NCBI GenBank assembly: GCA_965226475.1 | Contig: CBDDDJ010000002.1 | Location: forward strand, 930,001 to 994,000 | From: JASLMY01 sp965226475 | GTDB taxonomy: Bacteria; Pseudomonadota; Alphaproteobacteria; GCA-2731375 | DNA length: 64,000 nucleotides | Direction: 5' to 3' | Shown: positions 24,670 to 32,480 of the stretch, piece by piece | Layout: each line of letters begins with the position of its first letter | How positions within the stretch are numbered: the first letter of the stretch is position 1 | The notes under the pieces: model-generated | Told to the model about the DNA's origin: nothing | Seen by the model: only the letters and a program-made list of their open reading frames with translations | Databases searched by the model: none | Made by a program: the position numbers and the translations under genes

Positions 24670-25638
24670 ATGAAGTTCAACGTTATCGTATTTGCATCGC
24701 AGAAGGGCGGGTCGGGCAAGACCACGCTCTCCGGGCACATCGCCGTGCAAGCGCAATTGGCGGGAGCGGGACCGGTCGCCGTGATCGACACCGACCCGCA
24801 GCGCAGCCTGGCGCAGTGGCACAATGTCCGCCAGGACAACGGCCTGATCTCGAAGGTCAGCGACGTCGAGAACATCGAAGACGACATCGCCGAGGTGAAG
24901 GCACTGGGGGCCCAGACCATCATCATCGACACACCGCCCGCGGCGGCCTCGGCGATCGGCCAGGTGATCCGGCATGCCGACCTGGTCTGCATCCCGACCC
25001 GGCCCAGCCCGCACGACCTGCGTGCCGTCGGCGCCACCGTCGACATCGTCGAAACCCACGACAAGCCGATGGTCTTCATCTTGAACGGCGCCATCGTCCG
25101 CTCCCGCATCACGGCGGAGGCGGCGCTGGCGCTCTCGCAGCACGGCACCGTGGCGCCGGTGATTATCCACAACCGGGTCGTTTTCGCCGCTTCGATGACC
25201 GACGGCCGCACGGTGATGGAGGTCGACGAGGACTCGCGCTCAATCGAGGAAATCGAGACGCTCTGGAACTACCTTGCCGAGCGGCTCGACAAGATCGCCC
25301 AGCGGCGCGCGGCGCGGTCGATGCCCGTGGAGGCGATGATGGCGTCCGCGCTGGCGTCATTGCTGGCGGAACGGGCGCTCGTCGAGAGCAGCTCGGCGGC
25401 GAGCGAGCGGGCGGACGCGGCGCTCGATGAGCCCGCGGCCCCGGAGGCGCACTCGCGGGTGGTGCCTCTCTTCAAGATTGGCGAACGCCCTCGCACGCTG
25501 ACCATCACGGAGTTCTTGCAGCAACGTCTGGAAACTCAGTCGGCGGAATTGATCGCGTCGGACGGCCGGAGCATTGACAGTGATGCGCCGGGCGGCATCG
25601 GGTCCCGTGCGGCCGTTTTCGGTCGCCGCGCGGGCTGA
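24670..25638 (+). CDS. ParA-family ATPase with C-terminal extension
   Basis: The ATG at 24670 follows GGGAGAGAAACC and starts the conserved MKFNVIVFASQKGGSGKTT, so it is preferred to the in-frame ATG at 24580. The deviant Walker A (KGGSGKTT, residues 12-19), AVIDTDPQRSLAQW and TIIIDTPPAAAS are those of ParA/MinD-type ATPases. Residues from about 230 are an Ala/Ser-rich tail with no known domain. No parB or parS-like neighbour is seen. A role in partition or positioning is inferred from family only. Confidence 0.85.
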   Translation: MKFNVIVFASQKGGSGKTTLSGHIAVQAQLAGAGPVAVIDTDPQRSLAQWHNVRQDNGLISKVSDVENIEDDIAEVKALGAQTIIIDTPPAAASAIGQVIRHADLVCIPTRPSPHDLRAVGATVDIVETHDKPMVFILNGAIVRSRITAEAALALSQHGTVAPVIIHNRVVFAASMTDGRTVMEVDEDSRSIEEIETLWNYLAERLDKIAQRRAARSMPVEAMMASALASLLAERALVESSSAASERADAALDEPAAPEAHSRVVPLFKIGERPRTLTITEFLQQRLETQSAELIASDGRSIDSDAPGGIGSRAAVFGRRAG

Positions 25639-25674
25639 CGCCGGGGTCGCTTCAAAGACCCGCGGTCCTTGGTT

Positions 25675-25855
25675 TTAGGGCGGCGGCATAAAACGGTCAT
25701 GCTGCTTTTCGTGGGCCTCGACGGCCGCCCGCTGCTTCATCCTCGCGACATTCCCGTCGCCCGCGAAGCGGGCGCCCCGGTAGGCCGGCACGGAGGAGGC
25801 CGACGCCGGCCCCCAGCGCGTACAGCCCACGGCGCGCGTTCTCCAAGGCCGGCAT
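25675..25855 (-). pseudogene. terS-like small HTH ORF remnant (copy B)
   Basis: The ATG at 25855 starts MPALENARRGLYALG, close to the opening of the real TerS. After about 15 codons the relatedness continues in another frame (SVPAYRGARFAGDGNVARMK compared with IDAYRRAGYSRSRKGATLVK) and ends at 25675. Upstream lies a second copy of the terS leader. It is a frameshifted, TerS N-domain-sized fragment. Confidence 0.55.
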
Positions 25856-26030
25856 GTGGCGCCTCGCGCTTCGACGGTCACGAATTGGGATCATCTTCTC
25901 GGGCCGAGGCGGCGACCGTCGCCCGAAACGAAGAACGCCCCGCTCGGTCTTCCCGGCGTGGGCGCTTTTCGTCATCTGGCGAATAGATGGGTTCGAGGTG
26001 TCCTCGCCGCAAGGGAGCGTCGGCGAAAAA
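25840..26030 (-). repeat. terS-leader repeat, copy B
   Basis: It shares with copy A (23,139-23,320) the hairpin arm AACGCCCCGC, the loop GGTCTTCCCGGCG, the block CATCTGGCGAATAGATGGG and GTTCGAGGTGTCC, in the same order and spacing. The stem is imperfect here (GCGTGGGCG at 25956-25964). It precedes the terS-like remnant as copy A precedes terS. Confidence 0.7.
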
Positions 26031-26172
26031 TTTGGGCACCCGAACGTGACGCGCGCGCCATTGGGTTCCACGCAACGCGCGTCGCCTCGGATTCAAACAC
26101 ACCACGAGACCACGCGGGCGGCCGCGCAAGGCGGCGAAAAAGTAGCATGTCCCCTTTCCCCCAGCCGAACTA

Positions 26173-27561
26173 TTAACCCTTGTGGGACCTGGTCACGGCC
26201 TTGGTGGGCTGTTCAATCCTCACATCATGATAATCGTCGTCGGCGACGAAGGTCCGCCTCTCGTAGCGCGTCTCCGTCAATGGCCGACGAACCGCCGCTG
26301 GATGTAGACCTGCCTTCAATGCCGTCATCACGCCAACGGCTTCAAGATAATTCTCGACGACGTGAAGCTGTCCGCTAGACCAGGGCAGGGAGGTCAGGTC
26401 ATTCATCATTATATTGTAATTTCCGCGTACGGCGATCACCGGGATGCCTTGCTCCAGCGCCGCGAGGGTGGGCAGACCAATACAGCCATCTGGAATTACC
26501 AAACATGAAACGTCCGCTGCCGTGATAACGCCATGGGCAGATGTATCCTCTAAATTGGTAACGAGGCGCGGGCTTCGCATCAGTCCCTTCAGGATGCATT
26601 GAAAAAAAGTTAGAGAGACGGCTTCGGCGGCCATGCGCGGATCGACTACGCCGGCGTCTATATTTGCAAACTCGCGATTCTCAAACATCGGCGAGTGCGC
26701 CGTTGGGACCTCGTGAAAAAGCGACAAAGCATGCGTCAACATCGCCTCGACACCGCCCCAAGGATTTATCATTTCACCCGCTTTTTCAAAATAAGTTAGG
26801 TGAGCCTCCGCAGGCACTTGAATGACGCTCGACAGCGCCACCGCATCGTATTGGCCTCGATATTCGTCGAGCACTTGGCTAACTCGTTCAAGTCCTTCGA
26901 CCACTCCGACGGCGCTTCCGGATGAGGTGTAGTACGCCTTCATCGCAACAGGTGGGTCGAGCGCGACGACGGCAGGCACATTTAGCCCGTAAGAGGCGCG
27001 GGCCGCGCTTACGGCATTAACGGCGGCGTTGACAAACAGGCTGTCGGAATGGTCATCAATCAAAACCAGCACCCGATTGGCCCGAACCGGTTGCAGTCCG
27101 AGTGTCCCCATCAACAGCCGAGAGATCACGCTGCCTTCTACGTATAGGGCGTTTTCCGGTAGCTCGTTGATGTCGGAAGCGTTGACGACGTTGGGGTGGA
27201 GGACCAAGCGGTCCGCCGCCGTGGCAAGCAATCGCGCCGCCGGGCCGGCGTCGCCAGCATGGCCGCCGAGTTCCGCGCCAATACCGGTCGGCACCAGGAA
27301 GACGGCGGTGAATTCGTCGACCCGCTCGAAGGCCCGGCGTTCGAACGTAAAAATGGAAGGCGCAGCGGCGGCGCGGGCACCGCCGCCTTCGACCACCCCT
27401 ACCTCACAGTGATAGCCGGCCTCGTCGGTCTTGGCGACGACAAAGCGCTGGGGCACCGCGGTATGGCCGAAGCGACGCGTCATGGCCCCTGTCAGATGTG
27501 CTAAAAGCCCCTCATGGTCCGGTACTGCCGGTACCGGGATCTCTCGTTCTTGAAGGCGCAT
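26173..27561 (-). CDS. DUF3326 family protein
   Basis: A 462-residue protein of a family without known function. Recognisable conserved segments are FLVPTGIGAELGGHAGDA, DRLVLHPNVVNASDI, NALYVEGSVISRLL, MINPWGGVEAMLTHALSL, TAHSPMFENRE, VVDPRMAAEAVS and SCLVIPDGCIGLPTLAALEQ. The N-terminal 60 residues precede the usual family core. No signal or membrane segment is present. It starts 25 bp after the SpeD-like gene in the same direction, so a shared transcript is likely. The GGGGAG upstream of ATG is a good ribosome site. Confidence 0.85.
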   Translation of the reverse strand: MRLQEREIPVPAVPDHEGLLAHLTGAMTRRFGHTAVPQRFVVAKTDEAGYHCEVGVVEGGGARAAAAPSIFTFERRAFERVDEFTAVFLVPTGIGAELGGHAGDAGPAARLLATAADRLVLHPNVVNASDINELPENALYVEGSVISRLLMGTLGLQPVRANRVLVLIDDHSDSLFVNAAVNAVSAARASYGLNVPAVVALDPPVAMKAYYTSSGSAVGVVEGLERVSQVLDEYRGQYDAVALSSVIQVPAEAHLTYFEKAGEMINPWGGVEAMLTHALSLFHEVPTAHSPMFENREFANIDAGVVDPRMAAEAVSLTFFQCILKGLMRSPRLVTNLEDTSAHGVITAADVSCLVIPDGCIGLPTLAALEQGIPVIAVRGNYNIMMNDLTSLPWSSGQLHVVENYLEAVGVMTALKAGLHPAAVRRPLTETRYERRTFVADDDYHDVRIEQPTKAVTRSHKG

Positions 27562-27586
27562 GTTTTACTCCCCTGTCTCCGCCGGT

Positions 27587-28003
27587 CTATTGCCGCTCTA
27601 TAAAAGTCGCTTGGCAGTCCTGTGCTCGAAACCAGGTGACGGTGAAGTCCTCTGTGACCTTGGGATTAAATGCCTTGCAGGAAAAAACGTTAATGTACAC
27701 AGCATCCAGCAGATCAAGTGTATGCACGACGATGGTGCTGGTTAGGATAAAACAAACAGCCGACGTACCCTTCGTATGTGGTAAAGTTTGCTGCTCATCG
27801 GGAGATACATCGACGTCGTCCCAAAAATATACGTCACACTTCTCCATATTAATAAGGCCACAAATTCTAGAAAAGTACATATCAATAGAATTTCGTGTAA
27901 ATGTAATCGGATCACAACCATGCAAGTCCATTATCAACTCCACACCATAGCTTTGCAGCTCTGCGGCAGCAGCATCAGTCTCTGCGTCATTTTCAATAGT
28001 CAT
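27587..28003 (-). CDS. SpeD (S-adenosylmethionine decarboxylase)-like pyruvoyl-enzyme homologue
   Basis: 138 residues. YGVELIMDLHGCDP resembles the SpeD N-terminal strand. LTSTIVVHTL then VFSCKAF reproduce the spacing of the catalytic Ser63, His68 and Cys83 of Thermotoga SpeD: Ser89, His94, Cys109. The residue before the cleavage Ser is Thr, not Glu, and the HTWPE block is HTLDL, so AdoMet may not be the substrate. SpeD homologues acting on ornithine or arginine are known. The gene is AT-richer than the chromosome and lies between a membrane protein gene and DUF3326. Confidence 0.75.
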   Translation of the reverse strand: MTIENDAETDAAAAELQSYGVELIMDLHGCDPITFTRNSIDMYFSRICGLINMEKCDVYFWDDVDVSPDEQQTLPHTKGTSAVCFILTSTIVVHTLDLLDAVYINVFSCKAFNPKVTEDFTVTWFRAQDCQATFIERQ

Positions 28004-28103
28004 AATTTTCCCTCACAGCGAGCATCCATTGTCGGCGCCTTGCCCCGTTTCTATACGAGCCATCGTCTCATGTTAATTATATTTTCGGTCCATTGTACAA
28101 ATC

Positions 28104-29333
28104 TCACGACGTAGTGGCGCCACTAGACGAGCCCACAAGCCGCTCCGCTAGCTTTGCCGAGAAGCCTGCTGCGATTCCCCAGAACACGGTAAGTGCATTT
28201 ATTACGGCGTTGGACTGATCAATGCCAATCTCATCATTAAGCCTCGGCAGTGCCTTTCCACCGAAGATACCACTCTTAATAGAAACATAAAGTAAGATTG
28301 CAGCGGTAGCACCTAGCGTTATTCCAAGTAACATTATGCGTAATTCAGTATTTCCCTCATCTTCGCCGACCCTAGTCGATTCCCGGTTTCGCATTCTATT
28401 TAGAGTAAATAGAACAGCCCCTGACGTACCAAGAAATCCCCAATTTAAAAATGTCAATTGGTTTTCAAAGTATGGTATGCTGAAAAGTGGATTAACTCCG
28501 ATTATAAAAAAAGGAATAATTGCCACAACACCCCAACGGCTTAAGCTCTCTAAAATTGCTTCCCCATACCTAATTGAAAAAGCCTCATCGGCTATTTCAT
28601 CATGCAATTCCTTCAGACACGATTTCAACGCGACTAATTCATTTCGGGATATAAGGCCGTTGATAGCGGCTTCATACCTAATATAATTCTCATGGTCATG
28701 GACCAGGAATTTGTACTCCAATAAACTTGCTCGCGAATGTGCAACTAGAGAATCAACGTCAAGGGTATCTATTTTCAATTTCTTAAGGGGTGTCAGTCTC
28801 TTTATTGAAACTTCCGAGGGTTTTCCCTTAAAGTATATTATTCTTTTAACTTGATACTCAGCTTCCTCCTTTTTACCGCCGTTTAGGGTACTTTTACTTT
28901 GCTCTACATCACAAATTAAAGCGTCAATATCTTCCGGGTATACACCAGTTTTGAGTTCAATTCTTCTAGTGTGCCTTCCAAGGTAGTATAGGGTAATACC
29001 AAGCAATAGGAATCCTGCGCTTACGTATCTCGTTTCAATTTCTGGAAGAACGCTAACATAACTTAATGTAAAAGAGTCTAATAGTCCCAAGGCGCTAAGT
29101 ACGCCAATGATGAGACCGAAAAACTTGAGGACGACATCAAGCAAGTATTTCCCGAAAGGTGGGCCTTCATGGTCACAGAGCCAATCAACCCGCGTTTTTT
29201 GGCGCCTCCAGCACTTTGCAATGACCTCCCCTACCGTTTTGGTTTGGTTCGATAAATCGGTCGCTTGTGTGGACATGTTCAGCTCCCGTGCGGGCGTAGT
29301 GTTATTCGGCACTCGAAGACGAGCCGTTTTCAC
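28104..29333 (-). CDS. Six-TM membrane protein with long cytoplasmic loop, unknown
   Basis: 409 residues, or 390 from the second ATG at 29276 (MSTQATDLSNQ), which may be the true start. Hydrophobic segments lie near 64-86, 103-119, 266-287, 294-312, 331-353 and 376-394. A charged 145-residue loop (120-265) contains Lys/Glu-rich helices. No family is recognised. Base composition and codon use (AAT, ATA, TTA common) differ strongly from the GC-rich surroundings, so the gene was probably acquired. It is 100 bp upstream of the SpeD-like gene in the same direction. Confidence 0.7.
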   Translation of the reverse strand: MKTARLRVPNNTTPARELNMSTQATDLSNQTKTVGEVIAKCWRRQKTRVDWLCDHEGPPFGKYLLDVVLKFFGLIIGVLSALGLLDSFTLSYVSVLPEIETRYVSAGFLLLGITLYYLGRHTRRIELKTGVYPEDIDALICDVEQSKSTLNGGKKEEAEYQVKRIIYFKGKPSEVSIKRLTPLKKLKIDTLDVDSLVAHSRASLLEYKFLVHDHENYIRYEAAINGLISRNELVALKSCLKELHDEIADEAFSIRYGEAILESLSRWGVVAIIPFFIIGVNPLFSIPYFENQLTFLNWGFLGTSGAVLFTLNRMRNRESTRVGEDEGNTELRIMLLGITLGATAAILLYVSIKSGIFGGKALPRLNDEIGIDQSNAVINALTVFWGIAAGFSAKLAERLVGSSSGATTS

Positions 29334-29429
29334 GATCGAAATCTAAGACCATATTCTTCAACAACAAAAACCTTCGACAAAACAGCCGGCTGGCAGGCTA
29401 ACGGTGATTCTAAGCGCGCAGCATAATCT

Positions 29430-29666
29430 TCAACCGGCACTCCCCAGATGACAGCGAGTCCGAGCATCATAGTAGCCACTTGAGCACTTGACGGCAATCT
29501 CGGTTTCTTGCCGATATTGCGCGCCCGGCGCTATCCTTTCAGGGTCGACAGTCAAGTCGAGTGCGTAACGCCGGGTCTGGCCGAGAACGCCAGGAACATC
29601 TGTCGATTGGCGCTTCGCCTCGATCAGGCCGACACATTGCTCGTCGACGAAAAGGTCATAGTCCAC
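29430..29666 (-). pseudogene. Fragment of type I restriction HsdR subunit
   Basis: A 78-codon piece opening MDYDLFVDEQCVGLIEAKRQ. It matches the N-terminal nuclease region of HsdR (D-x-L-L-F-V-D, then V-G-V-I-E-A-K; the Glu-x-Lys is catalytic). After VLGQTRRYALDL it degenerates. No hsdM or hsdS lies nearby. It is the trace of a lost restriction-modification locus at the edge of the AT-rich island. Confidence 0.6.
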
Positions 29667-29669
29667 GGG

Positions 29670-29735
29670 GGCCCATGCATGGGGTCAAGCATGCATGGGG
29701 TCCATGCATTGGATCAAGTCTTGAATCCTGCAATC
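29670..29735. repeat. Short CATGCATGGGGTC tandem-like repeats
   Basis: The string CCATGCATGGGGTC occurs twice in slightly changed form (GCCCATGCATGGGGTCAAG, then GCATGCATGGGGTCC), followed by CCATGCATTGGATC. It lies in a non-coding gap. It is too short to classify and may be debris of a transposition or repair event. Confidence 0.5.
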
Positions 29736-29850
29736 CTGGCTCGATCCCCGACCGTCGCGTATTCCCACACCCCACCGTCGAGCCCATTAGTGGAGGGATC
29801 GCCCGGGCCGAGGGGGCACCATGAGCGCGACGGCGGGGAGCGGCGGTGTT

Positions 29851-30074
29851 TCAAGGGCAGGTCGAGCGAGGTCTAGCGTCGGAAGATTGGCATGGTGACG
29901 GGACCGGCGGCGGCGGACCGCGCGCGCCGAAGCTCGCTGCCCGCGTACTCACTCGCGTGGCGTTTGTCCGACCACCGGCGTAACCGGCGCCCCGGTTGGC
30001 CCGAAGCCCCGTCGATCCCGACGCCGGTCCCCCCGCGCGATCAGCTCGTGACGGAGGTTCTCTAGGGCCGGCAT
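29851..30074 (-). pseudogene. terS-like small HTH ORF remnant (copy C)
   Basis: The ATG at 30074 gives MPALENLRHELIARG, nearly the TerS opening, before a frame change. The continuation in the next frame (RANRGAGYAGGRTNATRV) still resembles IDAYRRAGYSRSRKGATLV and then drifts to a Pro-rich end at 29851. The leader copy C lies immediately upstream. The ORF is decayed. Confidence 0.5.
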
Positions 30075-30205
30075 GGTGCCACTCCGGTCGACCGGCGCCC
30101 GAAACGAAGAACGCCCCGCTCGGGCGTGCCGGCGGGGCGCGGTTCGTCACTTGGTGGAAAGATGGGTTCGAGGTGTCCCGACCGCAAGGAGCTTCGGGCA
30201 AAAGT
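30060..30205 (-). repeat. terS-leader repeat, copy C
   Basis: The stem CGCCCCGC (30112-30119) pairs with GCGGGGCG (30132-30139). GATGGGTTCGAGGTGTCC and the CGCAAGG that follows are as in copies A and B, and CGCCCGAAACGAAGAACG on the other side is shared with copy B. It precedes the terS-like remnant C. Confidence 0.7.
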
Positions 30206-30253
30206 TTCCGAGCGGCCCGAACTCGACACCGGTCGGCCGCTCGCCCCGAGTCG

Positions 30254-31241
30254 TTACAACCGCTCCAACGCCGGTTGGTAGTAGCCCTCGCCGCTGAAGT
30301 CGCGGGCGAGCGGCTCCAGTTCGGCCCAGAAGGCCTCCGGTATCTCCAGCGTCCCCGCCTCGGTATTCGCCACAGCCTCCGCCGGCGTGCGGGCGCCGGG
30401 GATCGTCGTCGCCACCAGGGGATGGCGGACGCACCATTGCAGCGCGGCGGCCACCATCGGCACGCCGTGGTCGTCGCAGAGCTGCTTGATCCGGCCGGCA
30501 TGCGCCAGCATCCCGGGCGTGAACGCGCGGTTGAGGTAGGTCGCGCCCGGCAGCGGCCCCGTCGCCAGCAGGCCCCGCTCGATGGGCGTGGCGAGCGCGA
30601 CGCCGACATCGTGCTGGCGAGCGCGACGCCGACATCTCGACGGCGGGGAAGACCAGGCGCGCCGCGCTCTGGTTCAGCAGGCTCCAGGCATCCGGCACCA
30701 CGGCGACGTCGAACTCGCCGGTCTCGATGAAGGGGCCGTTGGCGACCGCGTCGTTCGCCGCCATGCCGATGAAACGGACGACGCCCTCGTCCCGCAGGCT
30801 ACGCAGCGCGCCCATGGCGCGGTCCGGGCCCAGCACGTCGGCGAACGGCATGCCCATCGGATCGTGGATGAAGACGATGTCGAAATGTTCACGCCCGATG
30901 CGGGCCTGGCTCGCCTCGACGCTCCGCTTCACCGCGTCGTAGCCATAGTCCCGCCCCTCGAGCGTGCGGCCGACCTTGGTCGTGACCGTGACGCCCGCCG
31001 CCAGGTCCGGGCGTTCGGCCAGCGCCTTGCCGATGATGGTCTCGCTGACCGTTCCGCCATAGAGCGGCGCCGTGTCGATCAGCGTGCAGCCCGCCTCGAG
31101 CGCGGCGACCACGGTCTCGATCCCGCGCTCGACATCGAGTTCTCCCGGCGCGCCGCCCTCGGCCTGGCCGCCGATGAAGACGGTGCCAAGGCCGACGATC
31201 GGGACCTCGAGTTCCGTCCGGCCCAGTCGCTTCGTTCTCAT
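30254..31241 (-). pseudogene. Aldo/keto reductase broken at a 22-bp direct repeat
   Basis: The N-terminal two thirds are intact in frame (RLGRTELEVPIVGLGTVFIG, TLIDTAPLYGG with Asp-x4-Tyr, VTTKVGRTLEG). The C-terminal part (DVGVALATPIERGLLATG, DDHGVPMVAAALQWCVRHP, TTIPGARTPAEA) is in another frame, shifted by +1. Between them two identical 22-bp copies (30589-30610 and 30615-30636) lie 26 bp apart, a partial duplication plus a one-base change. The start at 31241 is divergent from the SDR gene 64 bp away. Confidence 0.85.
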
Positions 31242-31305
31242 GACCTCTCCTCCTCGTATATGCTGGCGCCCAGGGTAATGTGTAACGCGGCGAGGGAGGA
31301 AGCAC

Positions 31306-32082
31306 ATGTTACAGGATCAAATCGCGCTGGTGACGGGCGCCGGCCAGGGAATTGGTGCCGCCTGCGCCAGGGAACTCGCCAAGGCGGGGGCGACGGTGGT
31401 GCTCGCCGATATCGACTTGCCGCTGGCCGAAAAGACGGCGGGCGAAATCACGGCCGCCGGCCATGCCGCCTCGGCCGTCGCCGCCGACGTCGGCGATCTG
31501 GCGAGCATCCAGGCGATGATCGACCACGTCACGGGCGCGCACGGCCGGCTCGACATCATCGTCAACAACGCCGGCGTCACGCGCCGCTCCGACATCATGG
31601 GCCTCACCGAGGCCGACTGGGACCGGATCTGGCGGGTGAACGCCAAGGGCGTCTTCTTCTGCCTGCAGGCGGCGGCCCGGGTGATGATCCCACAGGGTGG
31701 CGGGCGGATCATCAACATCGCCTCGATCGCCGGCAAGGGCTATGTCGGCACTTCGAACGCCATCTATGCGTCCAGCAAGGGCGCGGTCATCTCGCTCACC
31801 AAGACCGCCGCGCAACAGCTCGGCCGCCACGACATCAACGTCAATTCGATCTGCCCGGGCGTGACCAACACGGCGCTTTCGAACGAGGGCCTGCGGGTGC
31901 GCGCCGAGGAGGAGGGGCGAACCATCGAGGAGGTGGCGGAGCGCCGCGCCGCCACGATTCCACTCCGCCGGGCGAACGAGCCGGAGGACCTGGCGGCCCT
32001 CGCCGTCTTCCTCGCCTCCCCCGGCGCCCGCAACATCACCGGCCAATGCTACAATGTCGACGGCGGCATCATCCCCGATTGA
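31306..32082 (+). CDS. SDR-family oxidoreductase
   Basis: 258 residues with TGAGQGIG (10-17) for NAD(P), NNAG (87-90), Ser140, Tyr154 and Lys158 as catalytic triad (SIAGKGYVG, YASSK) and the final ITGQCYNVDGGIIPD. These are classical SDR features. The Asp after strand 2 (VVLADID) favours NAD over NADP. GGGAGGAA lies just before the ATG. It is divergent from a broken aldo/keto reductase. Related enzymes oxidise polyols or 3-hydroxy acids; the substrate is unknown. Confidence 0.9.
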   Translation: MLQDQIALVTGAGQGIGAACARELAKAGATVVLADIDLPLAEKTAGEITAAGHAASAVAADVGDLASIQAMIDHVTGAHGRLDIIVNNAGVTRRSDIMGLTEADWDRIWRVNAKGVFFCLQAAARVMIPQGGGRIINIASIAGKGYVGTSNAIYASSKGAVISLTKTAAQQLGRHDINVNSICPGVTNTALSNEGLRVRAEEEGRTIEEVAERRAATIPLRRANEPEDLAALAVFLASPGARNITGQCYNVDGGIIPD

Positions 32083-32139
32083 GCGGACGGGAAGCCTTCG
32101 AGGACGCGTGGGAAGATCCGGGAGATCGGCGTCGAGTGC

Positions 32140-32480
32140 AACTCAACGCCGCTCGGCAAGCGCGCCCGAGCAAAGCCGAGATAAAGCCCGCGTGGCGCTT
32201 GAACGCCAAATAACCGGCAACGGGTTCCACGCATACCGAGCGGCGATGAGCTCGCCTCGTCGCCGCTCGGCAAGCGCGACCGCGCGCCCGAGCTTATGCG
32301 AGGCAAAGCCCGCGTGGCGTTTGAACGCCAAACAACCGGCAACGGGTTCCACGCATACCGAGCGGCGATGAGCTCGCCTCGTCGCCGCTCGGCAAGCGCG
32401 ACCGCGCGCCCGAGCTTATGCGAGGCAAAGCCCGCGTGGCGTTTGAACGCCAAACAACCGGCAACGGGTTCCACTCAGTG
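32140..32480. repeat. Array of palindromic repeat family 1: one degenerate and two 122-bp units
   Basis: Units 32238-32359 and 32360-32475 are nearly identical; a shortened relative covers 32140-32237. Each has a GAGCGGCGATGAGC...GCCGCTC hairpin, the shared core GAGCTTATGCGAGGCAAAGC, the palindrome TGGCGTTTGAACGCCA and an ACCGGCAACGGGTTCCA arm. The core recurs singly at 41.8, 44.4 and 47.0 kb. The last unit ends inside the peptidase stop region. Confidence 0.85.

Noticed and set aside
32140..32480. CRISPR array
   Set aside because: Repeat units are 122 bp, directly adjacent, without regular unique spacers, and no cas genes are visible.
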